NCBI RefSeq assembly: GCF_000371965.1
Contig: NZ_AQUO01000002.1
Span: 202,001-266,000 of the forward strand
Direction of reading: 5' to 3'
Source: Paracoccus sp. N5
GTDB lineage: Bacteria; Pseudomonadota; Alphaproteobacteria; Rhodobacterales; Rhodobacteraceae
Length of the DNA: 64,000 nucleotides
Made by a program: the position numbers and the translations under genes. Of this stretch, positions 54,344 through 63,308 are shown piece after piece. The first letter of the stretch is position 1. Each line of letters opens with the position of its first letter. The notes beneath the pieces were generated by a model, which ran no database searches, was not told the DNA's origin, and was given only the letters and a program-made list of their open reading frames with translations.

Positions 54344-55381
54344 GTGACCGACTTTTCTGGCTTGGAATTTCCGTTTGCCGAGCCGCCCGCCTATGGCGAG
54401 GTGCAGGCGATTGCGGAAGGGCTGTTGTGGGTCAGGATTCCGCTTCCCTATCTGCTGGACCATGTGAACGTGTTCCTGCTGCGGGACCATGACGGATGGG
54501 CGGTGGTGGACACGGGCATCCGCACGCCGGAAGCGCTTGCCGTCTGGCAATCCCTGTTCGCCGGTCCGCTGTCGGGCTTGCGGATCAGCCGGGTCATCAT
54601 CACGCATTACCATCCCGACCATATCGGTCTGGCCGGCTGGTTCCATGAACAGCACGGCGCCCAGCTTCTGACCAGCCTCAGCAGCTATGCGCTGGCTCAG
54701 CTGATCTCGCAGGGGCGCAGCGAGCAGGCGGTGCGGCAGAACTTCGATTTCTTCCTGCGCCATGGAATGACGGCGGAAACCGCCGGGCTGGTCGCGATCC
54801 AGGGCAAGGAATACCTTCTGCGGGTCGCGCCCCTGCCCATGACCTTCCAGCGACTGGTTCATGGCGACAGCCTGGCCATCGGCCACCGCAACTTTCGCGT
54901 CCTGACCGGGGACGGGCATGCGCCGGAACAGGTCATGCTGTATTGCGCCGAGGAAAGGCTGTTCCTGGCCGCCGACCAGGTGCTGGAAAAGATCAGCCCC
55001 AATATCAGCGTCGAGGCGACCGAGCCGACCAGCGATCCACTGGGGCATTTCCTGCGCAGCCTGCGGCTGATCGAGACCGAGATTCCGGACGACGTCCTGG
55101 TGCTGCCCGGGCACCGCCGCCCGTTCCGCGGGCTGCATGCCCGCTGCCGCGAACTGATCCGGCACCATGAAAACCGCTGCGACATCATCCTTGCTGCTTG
55201 CGCCGACCGCCCGCATTCGGCGGCCGAGCTGATCCCCCTGCTGTTCCACCGCCAGCTCGACCCCCACCAGATGGGCTTCGCCTTCACCGAGACTCTCGCC
55301 CATGCCAACCGGCTGATTCGCCGCGGCCAGCTCGCCATCGTCGAAGAGCACGGCCGCAGCCTGATGACCCTTGCGCGGTGA
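54344..55381 (+). CDS. Metallo-beta-lactamase-fold hydrolase
   Basis: A 345-residue MBL-fold protein. The metal motif HYHPDH is at 88-93, with TGDGHAPEQ and VLPGHRRPF providing later ligands. Family members with this arrangement hydrolyse thioesters or other esters (glyoxalase II type and broader). The C-terminal ~80 residues form a winged-helix-like tail, as in LACTB2-type proteins. GTG 54344 with GAGGAG fits the conserved start. It is 121 bp after regulator 3 on the same strand. A CoA-thioesterase role would fit, but is inferred. Confidence 0.83.
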   Translation: MTDFSGLEFPFAEPPAYGEVQAIAEGLLWVRIPLPYLLDHVNVFLLRDHDGWAVVDTGIRTPEALAVWQSLFAGPLSGLRISRVIITHYHPDHIGLAGWFHEQHGAQLLTSLSSYALAQLISQGRSEQAVRQNFDFFLRHGMTAETAGLVAIQGKEYLLRVAPLPMTFQRLVHGDSLAIGHRNFRVLTGDGHAPEQVMLYCAEERLFLAADQVLEKISPNISVEATEPTSDPLGHFLRSLRLIETEIPDDVLVLPGHRRPFRGLHARCRELIRHHENRCDIILAACADRPHSAAELIPLLFHRQLDPHQMGFAFTETLAHANRLIRRGQLAIVEEHGRSLMTLAR

Positions 55382-55530
55382 CGCGCGAAGCCCGCGCGCA
55401 GGCCGTTAAGCATCAGCCCGGCTTTGCATCCGCTACGCGCGATCAACGGTCCGGGCCGGCTCGCCGGGAAATGGCGGATTGCGGATGGTGACCGGGGAAA
55501 AGTTCTTGCTTTCGGCGCTGAATATGGGAA

Positions 55531-55546
55531 GCTTCATTATAATATT
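55531..55546. promoter_or_regulatory. Candidate operator site I
   Basis: GCTTCATTATAATATT differs at one base from the element at 41307-41322 and runs into the palindrome ATAATATTAT. It lies 55 bp before the SDR gene at 55602, within the 220-bp gap 55382-55601. Confidence 0.45.
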
Positions 55547-55601
55547 ATAGCTTAGAATAAGCCATAGCGGACCGGGGGTGGAAGGTCCGAGAGGGGGGAA
55601 C

Positions 55602-56390
55602 ATGAAACGACTTGCAGGCCGAAGGGCAATCATCACCGGTGCGGGCAGCGGGATCGGCCGGGCCAGCGCGCTGCGGTTCGCGGCCGAGGGCGCGCTCGTG
55701 CTCGCCGCGGGCCGGCGCGAGGCTCCGTTGCAGGAAACCGCGGAACTGGTGCGCGCCGCAGGCGGCACCTGCATCGCTCATGTCGCCGACGCCGGCGACG
55801 AGGCCGCCGTCCAGGCCGCCATCGACCGCTGCGTGCAGGATCTGGGCGGGCTGGAGATCTTCTTCGCCAATGCCGGCAACACCGATTCCGTCATGCCCTT
55901 CCTTGAACAGACGGTGGAGCAATGGGAGGGCATGTTCCGCGACAACGTGATCCCGGCCTTCATCGCCTGCAAGCTCGCGGGCCGTTACATGGCCGCGCAT
56001 GGCGGCGGGTCGATCATCCTGAACTCCTCGACCGGCTCGCTGCGGGCGCGGGGCGGGACCGAGGCCTATGGCGCGGCCAAGGCTGCCGTGAACCACCTGA
56101 CGATGACGGCAGCCTGCGCCTTTGCCGGCCAGAAGGTGCGGGTGAACGCGATCCTGCCCGGCCTGACCGAGACGGGCCTGACCAAATCCATGTTCGACTG
56201 GGCGCGCAATGCGGGCAAGGAGGACCGGCTGGGCAGGCTGACCCCGCTGCAGCGGCCGGGGCATGTCGATGACATGGCCGCCGTGGCGGCTTTCCTGGCC
56301 TCGGACGATTCGTCTTATATGGACGGTCAGCTGCTGCCGGTGGACGGGGGAATTTCCGCCACCCATCCGGCCGGAAAGTTCGTTTACTGA
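55602..56390 (+). CDS. SDR dehydrogenase
   Basis: A 262-residue classical SDR. TGAGSGIGRASALRF is near the N terminus, NAGNTDS replaces NNAG, the catalytic Ser (LNSSTGS) and YGAAK are intact, and the end DGQLLPVDGGIS is typical. The likely reaction is NAD-dependent oxidation of a hydroxyacyl-CoA or ring alcohol. GAGAGGGGGGAAC precedes ATG 55602. It has its own operator-like promoter and is 171 bp before the next ligase. Confidence 0.85.
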   Translation: MKRLAGRRAIITGAGSGIGRASALRFAAEGALVLAAGRREAPLQETAELVRAAGGTCIAHVADAGDEAAVQAAIDRCVQDLGGLEIFFANAGNTDSVMPFLEQTVEQWEGMFRDNVIPAFIACKLAGRYMAAHGGGSIILNSSTGSLRARGGTEAYGAAKAAVNHLTMTAACAFAGQKVRVNAILPGLTETGLTKSMFDWARNAGKEDRLGRLTPLQRPGHVDDMAAVAAFLASDDSSYMDGQLLPVDGGISATHPAGKFVY

Positions 56391-56477
56391 AGCAGCACCG
56401 GGCCCTGCGCCCAGGCAAGCCGGGCGCAACCCGGTCTTCAGCGCGGCACAGAAAGCTTGACGCAGCCGAATTTGCTA

Positions 56478-56512
56478 TGCTTGGATATAGTAGTCCAGCG
56501 TATCATTTGCGG
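56478..56512 (+). promoter_or_regulatory. Candidate operator sites J1/J2 (overlapping)
   Basis: Two overlapping matches: TGCTTGGATATAGTAGTCCA (56478-56497) and GTCCAGCGTATCATTTGCGG (56493-56512). The second shares AGCGTAT--TTTGC with site E. They lie 50-84 bp before the ligase gene. Confidence 0.5.
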
Positions 56513-56561
56513 AATGCGCCAAGCCGATATCCGCGCCGATGCCCGGCAGGAGGAGGAAATC

Positions 56562-58199
56562 ATGTCCGACGGATTCGATCTCGCGGCGCATGCCCGGGCC
56601 ATGCGGACGGCTGGCTGGTGGCAGGACAGGACCTTCGACGATCTGCTGGAATCGGCGATCGCCGCATCGCCCCGGAAAAAGGCGGTGGTCGCCTATCGCA
56701 AGGATCGGGGCTTCGACATCCCCGCCAAGGTGATGACCTATGCCGAACTGGGCGATGCGGTGGCGCAGGCGGCGGGATCGCTGCGGGCGCTGGGCATCGG
56801 CCGGGGCGACGTCGTCGGGCTCATGCTGCCGAACTGGTGGGAATTCGTGGTCGCTGCCTTTGCCGCCTGCCGGATCGGCGCGGTGCCCAATCCGCTGATG
56901 CCCATCTTTCGCGAACGCGAATTGCGCTTCATGCTGGGCTTTGCCGAGACGAGGGCGATCCTGATCCCGAAAAGCTTTCGCGGCCACGACTTTCCGCAGA
57001 TGATCGATCGGCTGAGGCCCGAGCTTCCCGCGTTGCAGCACGTGATCGTCGTGGATGGCGACGGTCCGCAGTCCTTCGACCGGCTCGTCATGAACTCCGG
57101 CGCCGCGCCGGTTCCGGCGGCCGCGGGCACGCCCGCCGATCCGGGCGAGATGGCGTTGCTGATGTATACCTCGGGCACCACCGGCGAGCCCAAGGGGGTG
57201 ATGCATTGCTTCAACACCCAGGTCGCCTGCGTCACCGCGCTGGGCAACCGTCTCGGCCTGACGCCGGAGGACGTGCATTTCGCCGTCGCGCCCTTCGGGC
57301 ACATGACCGGCTATACCGCGATGATGCTGCAGGGCATCCATTGCGGCGGCACGCTGGTGCTTCAGGACGTCTGGGAGCCCGAGGCCGGGGTGGCGATCAT
57401 GGCGCGAGAGGGCGCAACCCATATGGCGGCCGCGACGCCCTTCCTGTCCGACATCTGCAACGTCATCGCCAGGGGCGGGCCGGTGCCGGATCTGCGCAGC
57501 TTCCTGTGCGGCGGCGCGCAGATCCCGCCCGTGGTCATCGAGCGCGCGCGGCAGATGATGAACCTGGGCGTGTCCTCGCTGTGGGGCATGTCCGAAAGCC
57601 TGGCGGGCAGCCTGACCGAACCGGAGCGCGCACAGGAAAAATCCGCCACCACCGACGGTCGTGCGGTCGAGGGGGTCGAACTGCTGATCGCCGATAAGGA
57701 CCTGAACCCCCTGCCGCAGGGCGAGACCGGGCGGCTCTGGTTCCGCGGCGCGCAGCAGTTCCTGGGCTATTACAAGCGGCCGGGGCTCGATGGCCGCGGG
57801 CCGGACGGCTGGTTCGACACCGGCGATCTCGCCTATATGGATGCCGAGGGCTATATCCGGATCAACGGCCGTTCCAAGGACATTGTGATCCGCGGCGGCG
57901 AGAATATCCCGGTGGTCGAGATCGAGACGATCCTCTATCGCCACCCCCGCGTCACCGATGCCGCGATCGTCGGCTATCCCGACCGGCGCATGGGCGAACG
58001 GGCCTGCGCCTTTCTCGTGCTGGCTGACCGCGCGCCCTTCACCATGCAAGACCTGCGCGCCTGGATGGAGGGCAGCGGGGCGGCGAGGCAATACTGGCCC
58101 GAGGCCGTGGAGGTCATCGAGACGATGCCCCGCAATGCCGCCGGCAAGATCCAGAAATTCACGCTGAAGGAACAGGCGGCGAAATACGCCGCCTGCTGA
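56562..58199 (+). CDS. Acyl-CoA synthetase, cyclohexanecarboxylate/medium-chain type
   Basis: A 545-residue ligase. The phosphate loop is MYTSGTTGEPKGVMH, then LWGMSES, GPDGWFDTGDLAYMDAEGYI, KDIVIRGGENIPVVEIE, and the lysine in NAAGKIQKFTL. It resembles AliA-like cyclohexanecarboxylate-CoA ligases and LvaE-like ligases. The AGGAGGAGG site fixes ATG 56562. It leads a plus-strand operon with an acyl-CoA dehydrogenase and a kinase, so it likely makes the CoA ester on which they act. Confidence 0.88.
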   Translation: MSDGFDLAAHARAMRTAGWWQDRTFDDLLESAIAASPRKKAVVAYRKDRGFDIPAKVMTYAELGDAVAQAAGSLRALGIGRGDVVGLMLPNWWEFVVAAFAACRIGAVPNPLMPIFRERELRFMLGFAETRAILIPKSFRGHDFPQMIDRLRPELPALQHVIVVDGDGPQSFDRLVMNSGAAPVPAAAGTPADPGEMALLMYTSGTTGEPKGVMHCFNTQVACVTALGNRLGLTPEDVHFAVAPFGHMTGYTAMMLQGIHCGGTLVLQDVWEPEAGVAIMAREGATHMAAATPFLSDICNVIARGGPVPDLRSFLCGGAQIPPVVIERARQMMNLGVSSLWGMSESLAGSLTEPERAQEKSATTDGRAVEGVELLIADKDLNPLPQGETGRLWFRGAQQFLGYYKRPGLDGRGPDGWFDTGDLAYMDAEGYIRINGRSKDIVIRGGENIPVVEIETILYRHPRVTDAAIVGYPDRRMGERACAFLVLADRAPFTMQDLRAWMEGSGAARQYWPEAVEVIETMPRNAAGKIQKFTLKEQAAKYAAC

Positions 58200-58261
58200 A
58201 ACGCGCGCCGCGGGGGCGCCTTGATCCACCCCGCACCCTTGCAATCACCCGGGAAAGTGAC

Positions 58262-59506
58262 ATGGATTTCACACTGCCGCAGGCCGTCACCGACAAGCTG
58301 GCCGAACTCGACGCCTTCATCGAGGCCGAGATCAAGCCGCTCGAGCGCGAAAACGTCCGGTTCTTCGACCACCGGCGCGAATATTACCGCACCGATTGGG
58401 AAAACGACGGCGCACCCAGCAAGGAGTGGCGCGCGTTGCTGTCGGAAATGGAGCGCCGGGCCGACAAGGCCGGGCACCTGCGGCTGTGCCTGCCGGAAAG
58501 CTGCGGCGGCCAGGCGGCGGGCAACCTGATGAACGCGGCGATCCGCGAACATCTGGCGGCCAAGGGCCTGGGCCTGCACAACGATCTTCAGGACGAGAAC
58601 TCGGTCGTCGGCAACTTTCCCATCGTGCCCGCCATCGCCAAATACGGCACCGAGGCGCAGAAGGTCTATATCGAGGGCATCATCACCGGCGAGCGCCACC
58701 TGAGCTTTGCCCTGACCGAGCCGCGCCACGGCTCGGACGCGACCTGGCTGGAGACCAGGGCGGTGCGGGACGGCGACCATTGGATCATCAACGGCCGCAA
58801 GCGCTGGAACAGCCAGGTCGGCCGCGCCGAGGCGAACCTGGTCTTTGCCCGCACCAGCGGCAAGGACGGCGAGGCCCGCGGCATCACCGCCTTCATCGTG
58901 CCGACCGACACGCCCGGTCATCGCATCGTGATGAACCACTGGACCTTCAACATGCCCACCGACCATTCCGAGGTCGAGCTGAAGGATGTCCGCGTGCCCG
59001 ACAGCGCCATCCTGCATGTCGAGGGCGAGGGGCTGAAGATCGCCATGATGTTCATCCACGAAAACCGCATCCGCCAGGCGGCCGGCAGCGTGGGCGCCGC
59101 GCGCTACTGCATCCAGGAGGCGGTGAAATACGCCAAGGAACGGGTGCTGTTCGGCGAATCCCTCGCCTCGCGCCAAGCGATCCAGTTCCCGCTGGCCGAG
59201 CTGCACGCCGAATGCGAGGTGGTGCGCAACTACGTCTTCCGCACCGCCTGGAAGATGGACCGGCAGGACCCCGCCACCATGTCGGACGAGGTCTCGATCT
59301 GCAACTACATGGCCAACAACCTGGTCTGCCGGGCGGCGGATTTCGCCATGCAGGTGCATGGCGGCCTGGGCTATTCCCGCCACATGCCGTTCGAGCACAT
59401 CTACCGCCACCATCGGCGCTACAAGATCACCGAGGGCTCGGAAGAGGTGCAGAAGCGCCGCATCGCGCAGAAGCTGTTCGGCTTTGGCGGAAGGGGGGCG
59501 GAATGA
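58262..59506 (+). CDS. Acyl-CoA dehydrogenase, ACAD10/11 type
   Basis: A 414-residue dehydrogenase. Blocks: FALTEPRHGSDATWLETRAV, GRKRWNSQVGRAE, HVEGEGLKIAMMFIHENRIRQAAGSVGAA, HGGLGYSRHMPFEHIYRHHRRYKITEGSEEVQKRRIAQ. This pattern is that of ACAD10/11 and of LvaC, whose partner kinase phosphorylates a 4-hydroxyacyl-CoA. The partner is present: the next gene overlaps as ATGA. In that chemistry the enzyme eliminates phosphate to reach an enoyl-CoA. The parallel is from family knowledge; the substrate is not shown. Confidence 0.87.
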   Translation: MDFTLPQAVTDKLAELDAFIEAEIKPLERENVRFFDHRREYYRTDWENDGAPSKEWRALLSEMERRADKAGHLRLCLPESCGGQAAGNLMNAAIREHLAAKGLGLHNDLQDENSVVGNFPIVPAIAKYGTEAQKVYIEGIITGERHLSFALTEPRHGSDATWLETRAVRDGDHWIINGRKRWNSQVGRAEANLVFARTSGKDGEARGITAFIVPTDTPGHRIVMNHWTFNMPTDHSEVELKDVRVPDSAILHVEGEGLKIAMMFIHENRIRQAAGSVGAARYCIQEAVKYAKERVLFGESLASRQAIQFPLAELHAECEVVRNYVFRTAWKMDRQDPATMSDEVSICNYMANNLVCRAADFAMQVHGGLGYSRHMPFEHIYRHHRRYKITEGSEEVQKRRIAQKLFGFGGRGAE

Positions 59507-60555
59507 GCGCGCAAGCCGCAGCCCGTGCGCCCGGCGCCGATTTCGACATCGAGGCCCTGCGCGGCTTTTTGACCGGCTTCCTGGGGCGGGCGGTGCAGGA
59601 TCTTGCCGTCGTGCCGACCACGGGGGGCATGTCGAACCCGACCTATTTCGTCACCGCCGATGGCTGGCGGGCGGTGCTGCGCAAGCAGCCGGGCATGAAG
59701 CTTGCCAAGTCCGCCCATGCCATCGACCGCGAGTTCCGGGTGATGGGGGCGCTTGGCGACAGCGCCGTCCCGGTGCCGCAACTGCTTCACTACGAGGAGG
59801 ACGCCAGCCTGCTGGGCACGCCCTTCTACCTGATGGAATGGCTCGACGGTCGCGTCTTCACCGAATATTCGCTGCCCGGCATGGCGCCGGAACAGCGCGG
59901 CGCGATCTACGGCGCGATGGCCCGGACGATGGCCGCGATCCACAGCCTGGATTTCCAAGCGGCGGGTCTTGGCGATTTCGGCCGTCCCGGCAATTACTTC
60001 CAGCGCCAGATCAGCCGCTGGTCGCAGCTCTGGCAGCAATACCGCAAGGGCGATGACGACAACCCCGATCTGGACCGGATGCTGGGCTGGCTGGGCGGCC
60101 GCATCCCCGACAGCGAGCTTCTGTCGCTGTGCCACGGCGATTGCCGGATCGGCAACCTGATGTTCCACCCGACCGAGCCGCGCGTCATCGGCGTGCTGGA
60201 CTGGGAGCTTTCGACCCTGGGCCATCCGCTGGTCGACGTCGCCTTCAACACCCAGGCCTGGCACATGGCCCCCGATGAAAACGGCGGTCTCTTGGGCCTC
60301 GACCTGGCGGCCGAGGGCATCCCGACCGAGGCGGATTACCTGGAGGGCTATTATTCCGAAGCCGGAACTACCGAGCGGATGACCGATTTCCATCGGGTCT
60401 TTGCCATGTTCCGCGCCGCGGTCGGCAGCGCCGGGGTCGCCTGGCGCGGTGAGCAGGGCAACAGCACGCTACCCGATTCCGCAAGCGTTGGCCGCCGGCT
60501 GGCCGCCGCCTATGCGCGCCGGGGGATGGAGATCGCCGCCCGCAGCGGCCTCTAG
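59503..60555 (+). CDS. Phosphotransferase-fold kinase, ACAD11/LvaA type
   Basis: A 350-residue kinase fold. GGMSNPTYFV near 41-50 is the nucleotide loop, AVLRKQP at 57-63 holds the conserved basic residues, HGDCRIGNLMFHP at 211-223 is the catalytic loop, and VLDWELSTLGHPLVDVA the metal segment. This is the closest of the four kinases here to the ACAD11 kinase domain. It overlaps the acyl-CoA dehydrogenase stop by ATGA, so the two act as a split version of ACAD11. Its stop is followed 13 bases later by a nitroreductase gene. Confidence 0.87.
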   Translation: MSAQAAARAPGADFDIEALRGFLTGFLGRAVQDLAVVPTTGGMSNPTYFVTADGWRAVLRKQPGMKLAKSAHAIDREFRVMGALGDSAVPVPQLLHYEEDASLLGTPFYLMEWLDGRVFTEYSLPGMAPEQRGAIYGAMARTMAAIHSLDFQAAGLGDFGRPGNYFQRQISRWSQLWQQYRKGDDDNPDLDRMLGWLGGRIPDSELLSLCHGDCRIGNLMFHPTEPRVIGVLDWELSTLGHPLVDVAFNTQAWHMAPDENGGLLGLDLAAEGIPTEADYLEGYYSEAGTTERMTDFHRVFAMFRAAVGSAGVAWRGEQGNSTLPDSASVGRRLAAAYARRGMEIAARSGL

Positions 60556-60568
60556 GAGGAGACACGGT

Positions 60569-61249
60569 ATGATGAACATCGACGATGCCGTGGCAAAGCG
60601 CCGCTCCGTGCGCGGCTATCTGCCGGACGAGGTGCCGCAGGACATCCTGCGCCAGGTGCTGGGCCTGGCCCAGCAGGCGCCCTCGAACTGCAATATCCAG
60701 CCCTGGATCACCCATGTCCTGTCGGGACCAAGCCTGCGCAGCCTTGGCCAGAAGATGGTGGCGGCAGCCCAGGCCGAGATTCCGCCGGACCCGGATTTCG
60801 CCGCAGACCGCAAGTTCGAGGGCGTCTATCGTGCGCGCCAGATCGATGCCGCCATGCAGCTTTACGGAGCGATGGGGATCGAGCGGCACGACCGGCCGCG
60901 CCGGGATTGGGCCTATCGCCGCAATCTCGATTTCTTCGGCGCGCCGCATGCCGCGCTGATCTTCCTTCACCATACGTTCGAGGAGCGCGAGGCGGTCGAT
61001 CTGGGCATCTATGCGCAGACGCTGATGCTTCTGCTGACCTCGCGGGGGATCTCCTCCTGTGCGCAGGGGGCGCTGGGGCTGTATCCCGGAATCGTCCGCG
61101 ACCATCTCGGCCTGCCCGACACGCATCGGCTGATCTTCGGCATCTCGTTCGGCTACGAGGACGCGGCGGTGGATGCCAACCGGGCGCGGGTCGGCCGCGC
61201 CGGACTGGATGAAACGGTGGTCTTCCATCGCGACGGATATTCGGCCTGA
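60569..61249 (+). CDS. Nitroreductase-family FMN oxidoreductase
   Basis: A 226-residue protein with the opening RRSVRGYLPDEVP, QQAPSNCNIQPW, and the late GISSCAQGALGLYPGIVR and GISFGYED segments of the NfsB/FRP fold. Members bind FMN as dimers and reduce nitro groups, quinones or enones with NAD(P)H. AGGAGG precedes ATG 60569 (a second ATG follows at once). Within this operon, reduction of an unsaturated intermediate is more likely than nitro chemistry, but that is inferred. Confidence 0.85.
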   Translation: MMNIDDAVAKRRSVRGYLPDEVPQDILRQVLGLAQQAPSNCNIQPWITHVLSGPSLRSLGQKMVAAAQAEIPPDPDFAADRKFEGVYRARQIDAAMQLYGAMGIERHDRPRRDWAYRRNLDFFGAPHAALIFLHHTFEEREAVDLGIYAQTLMLLLTSRGISSCAQGALGLYPGIVRDHLGLPDTHRLIFGISFGYEDAAVDANRARVGRAGLDETVVFHRDGYSA

Positions 61250-61287
61250 CCGGCGACGGAATGCGATCATGGTCTGAGGAGAAGCGA

Positions 61288-62046
61288 ATGACGGCACGGC
61301 TGGAAGGATGTGTGGCGCTGGTGACCGGCGCCTCGAGCGGGATCGGTGCGGCCACGGCGGTCGAACTTGCGAGGCAGGGCGCCAGGGTGGTTCTGGTGGC
61401 GCGGCGTGCCGAGCGGTTGGCCGAGGTCGCCGACAGGGTCGCCGCAGCGGGGGGCGCGGCGCGGGTCTTGGCCGCCGACATCGCCTGCCGCGATGTCCCG
61501 GCGCAACTGGTGGCGGATGTCGTCGCGGCCGAGGGGCGGCTGGATATCCTGGTCAACGCGGCCGGCGTGATGCTGAACGGCAGTTCGATCGAACGCCCGC
61601 TGTCCGAATGGGAGCAGATGGTCGATCTGAACCTGATGGCCCTGCTGGCCATCACCAAGGCGGCGCTGCCGCATCTGGTCGAGGCGGCCCAGGGATCCCG
61701 CGGCGTCGCCGACGTGGTGAACGTCAGCTCTGTCGCGGGCCGGGTCGCGGCGGGGACGGCGGGCGTCTACAACGCCACGAAGTTCGGCGTCAACGGCTTC
61801 AGCGAGGCGCTGCGGCAAGAGTTCGCCCGGCGCAATGTCCGCGTTTCGGTCGTCGAGCCCGGCGCCGTGCAGACCGAGCTGTTCGACCATCAGGCGCCGG
61901 CGGCGCAAGCCCGACTGTCGCGCATCCTTGCGGATGTGGAATACCTGCACCCCGAGGACGTGGCCGAAACCATCGCCCATATCGTCACCCGCCCCCGCCG
62001 CGTCGCGCTGGCCGAGGTGGTGGTCCGGCCCACCGATCATATCTGA
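61288..62046 (+). CDS. SDR dehydrogenase
   Basis: A 252-residue classical SDR: VTGASSGIGAATAVEL, the NVSSVAG serine, and YNATKFGVNGFSEALRQEF with the catalytic Tyr and Lys. The C-terminal VEPGAVQTELFDHQ and VEYLHPEDVAETIAHIVTRP pattern places it in the YdfG/clavulanate-dehydrogenase-like group with broad NADP-linked 3-hydroxy acid or alcohol activity. GAGGA precedes ATG 61288. Last gene of the plus-strand operon. Confidence 0.85.
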   Translation: MTARLEGCVALVTGASSGIGAATAVELARQGARVVLVARRAERLAEVADRVAAAGGAARVLAADIACRDVPAQLVADVVAAEGRLDILVNAAGVMLNGSSIERPLSEWEQMVDLNLMALLAITKAALPHLVEAAQGSRGVADVVNVSSVAGRVAAGTAGVYNATKFGVNGFSEALRQEFARRNVRVSVVEPGAVQTELFDHQAPAAQARLSRILADVEYLHPEDVAETIAHIVTRPRRVALAEVVVRPTDHI

Positions 62047-62156
62047 CCCGCGGGGCGCCGCTATCTCGCAACAGCGAAACCGCGCGGCGCAAGCCGGGCG
62101 GTGTCGCAAGATGGGCGGCACATCGCGAAAATACCTGGTTCGTGTTCCGGCAAGTA

Positions 62157-62180
62157 GGGCGAGCCTCGAAAGGCTCGCCC
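62157..62180. terminator. Convergent terminator hairpin
   Basis: GGGCGAGCC and GGCTCGCCC form a perfect 9-bp stem with the 6-base loop TCGAAA, between the convergent stops at 62046 and 62207. Confidence 0.75.
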
Positions 62181-62206
62181 CCGATCCGCGCGAGACAAGA
62201 GGGAAC

Positions 62207-63235
62207 TTACTGCGCGGCCCGGTTCAGTTCGGAACGGAAGAAATCCAGCATCTCCTGCGGATTTTCCAGTCCGGCGGTCTTGGCCTTCTCCAGCCATTCG
62301 GCGGTCAGCGGCGCCACCCGCTCCTGCATCTTCGCCAGTTCCGCGTCGCCCATGCGATTCACGGTCATGCCCTTGGCCTGCATCTTGGCGATGGCGGCCT
62401 CGGTTTCCTTGCGGTGCAGGTCGCCCGACATCCTGGCGACCGCTGCGCCCGAGACCTTGCGGATCGCCTGCTGGTCTGCCTCGGAAATCCTGTCCCAGGC
62501 GTCGGGGTTGACCGAAACCAGAACCGTGGTCGAGCCGAGGCTGCCCGGCACGAAGGTCATGGTGTTCAGCACGTCGTCCAGCTTGAAGCCCAGCAGCGCG
62601 TCGGGGGGCGTGGTCGCGCCGTCGATCACCCGGCCGGACGCCAGCTCATAGACCTCGGACACCGGCTTGTTGACCGGCGCGCCGCCCATCAGCTCGACGA
62701 TGCGGGTCAGCGACGGGCTGGAGGTGCGGATCTTGGCGCCGGCCCAGTTGTCCACCAGCGACAGGTCGCGCCCGGTGGTGAAGGCGTGGAACACGCCGGT
62801 CTGGAATATGGCCAGCGGCACGACATCGGGGAACACGTCCCTGTCGGCCAGGAATTTCTCGTAAGTGGCCCAGACGGCGGGCGAAGTGCGCGACTCGTCG
62901 TCGCTGGCAAAGGGCAGTTCCATTCCCTCGACCAGCGGGAAGCGGCCCGGGGCATAGCTCAGCACCATCAGCGACATATCCGCCATCCCGTCGGCCACAA
63001 CGTCGTATTGCGAGGCGACGCTGCCCACGACCTTGGGGCTTTTCTGGATCTTCACCCGGCCCTCGGTCGCCTGCTCGATGGCGGCGATCCACGGCTCCAT
63101 CAACGCGACGTCCAGCGCATAGCCTGCGGGCAGCCAGTTGGAATAGCGCAGCGTGACCTCCTGCGCCTGGGCTGCCGCGACACCGGCCGCCAGCATGAGG
63201 CCGGCAAGGACACCGGCACGGTTGAAAAACGTCAT
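62207..63235 (-). CDS. TRAP transporter substrate-binding protein (DctP type)
   Basis: A 342-residue periplasmic protein. A signal peptide covers about 1-24 (ending AAAQA). The mature part has the DctP pattern: LRYSNWLPAGYALD, the GMADMSLMVLSYAPGRFPLVEG segment, and AGAKIRTSSPSLTRIVELMGGAPVNKPVSEVYELASGRVIDG, which includes the conserved Arg that binds the substrate carboxylate. It therefore likely binds an organic acid. The membrane genes dctQ/dctM are not in the window. The ligase downstream of the minus-strand flow lies upstream of it at 63309, 73 bp away. Confidence 0.9.
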   Translation of the reverse strand: MTFFNRAGVLAGLMLAAGVAAAQAQEVTLRYSNWLPAGYALDVALMEPWIAAIEQATEGRVKIQKSPKVVGSVASQYDVVADGMADMSLMVLSYAPGRFPLVEGMELPFASDDESRTSPAVWATYEKFLADRDVFPDVVPLAIFQTGVFHAFTTGRDLSLVDNWAGAKIRTSSPSLTRIVELMGGAPVNKPVSEVYELASGRVIDGATTPPDALLGFKLDDVLNTMTFVPGSLGSTTVLVSVNPDAWDRISEADQQAIRKVSGAAVARMSGDLHRKETEAAIAKMQAKGMTVNRMGDAELAKMQERVAPLTAEWLEKAKTAGLENPQEMLDFFRSELNRAAQ

Positions 63236-63308
63236 TCGATACTCCCTGTTATTGCCGCCGCGGGGGCGGAGGAAAGGTCTGCCTCGTTTGGGCAGACCAT
63301 CCGTCGAG

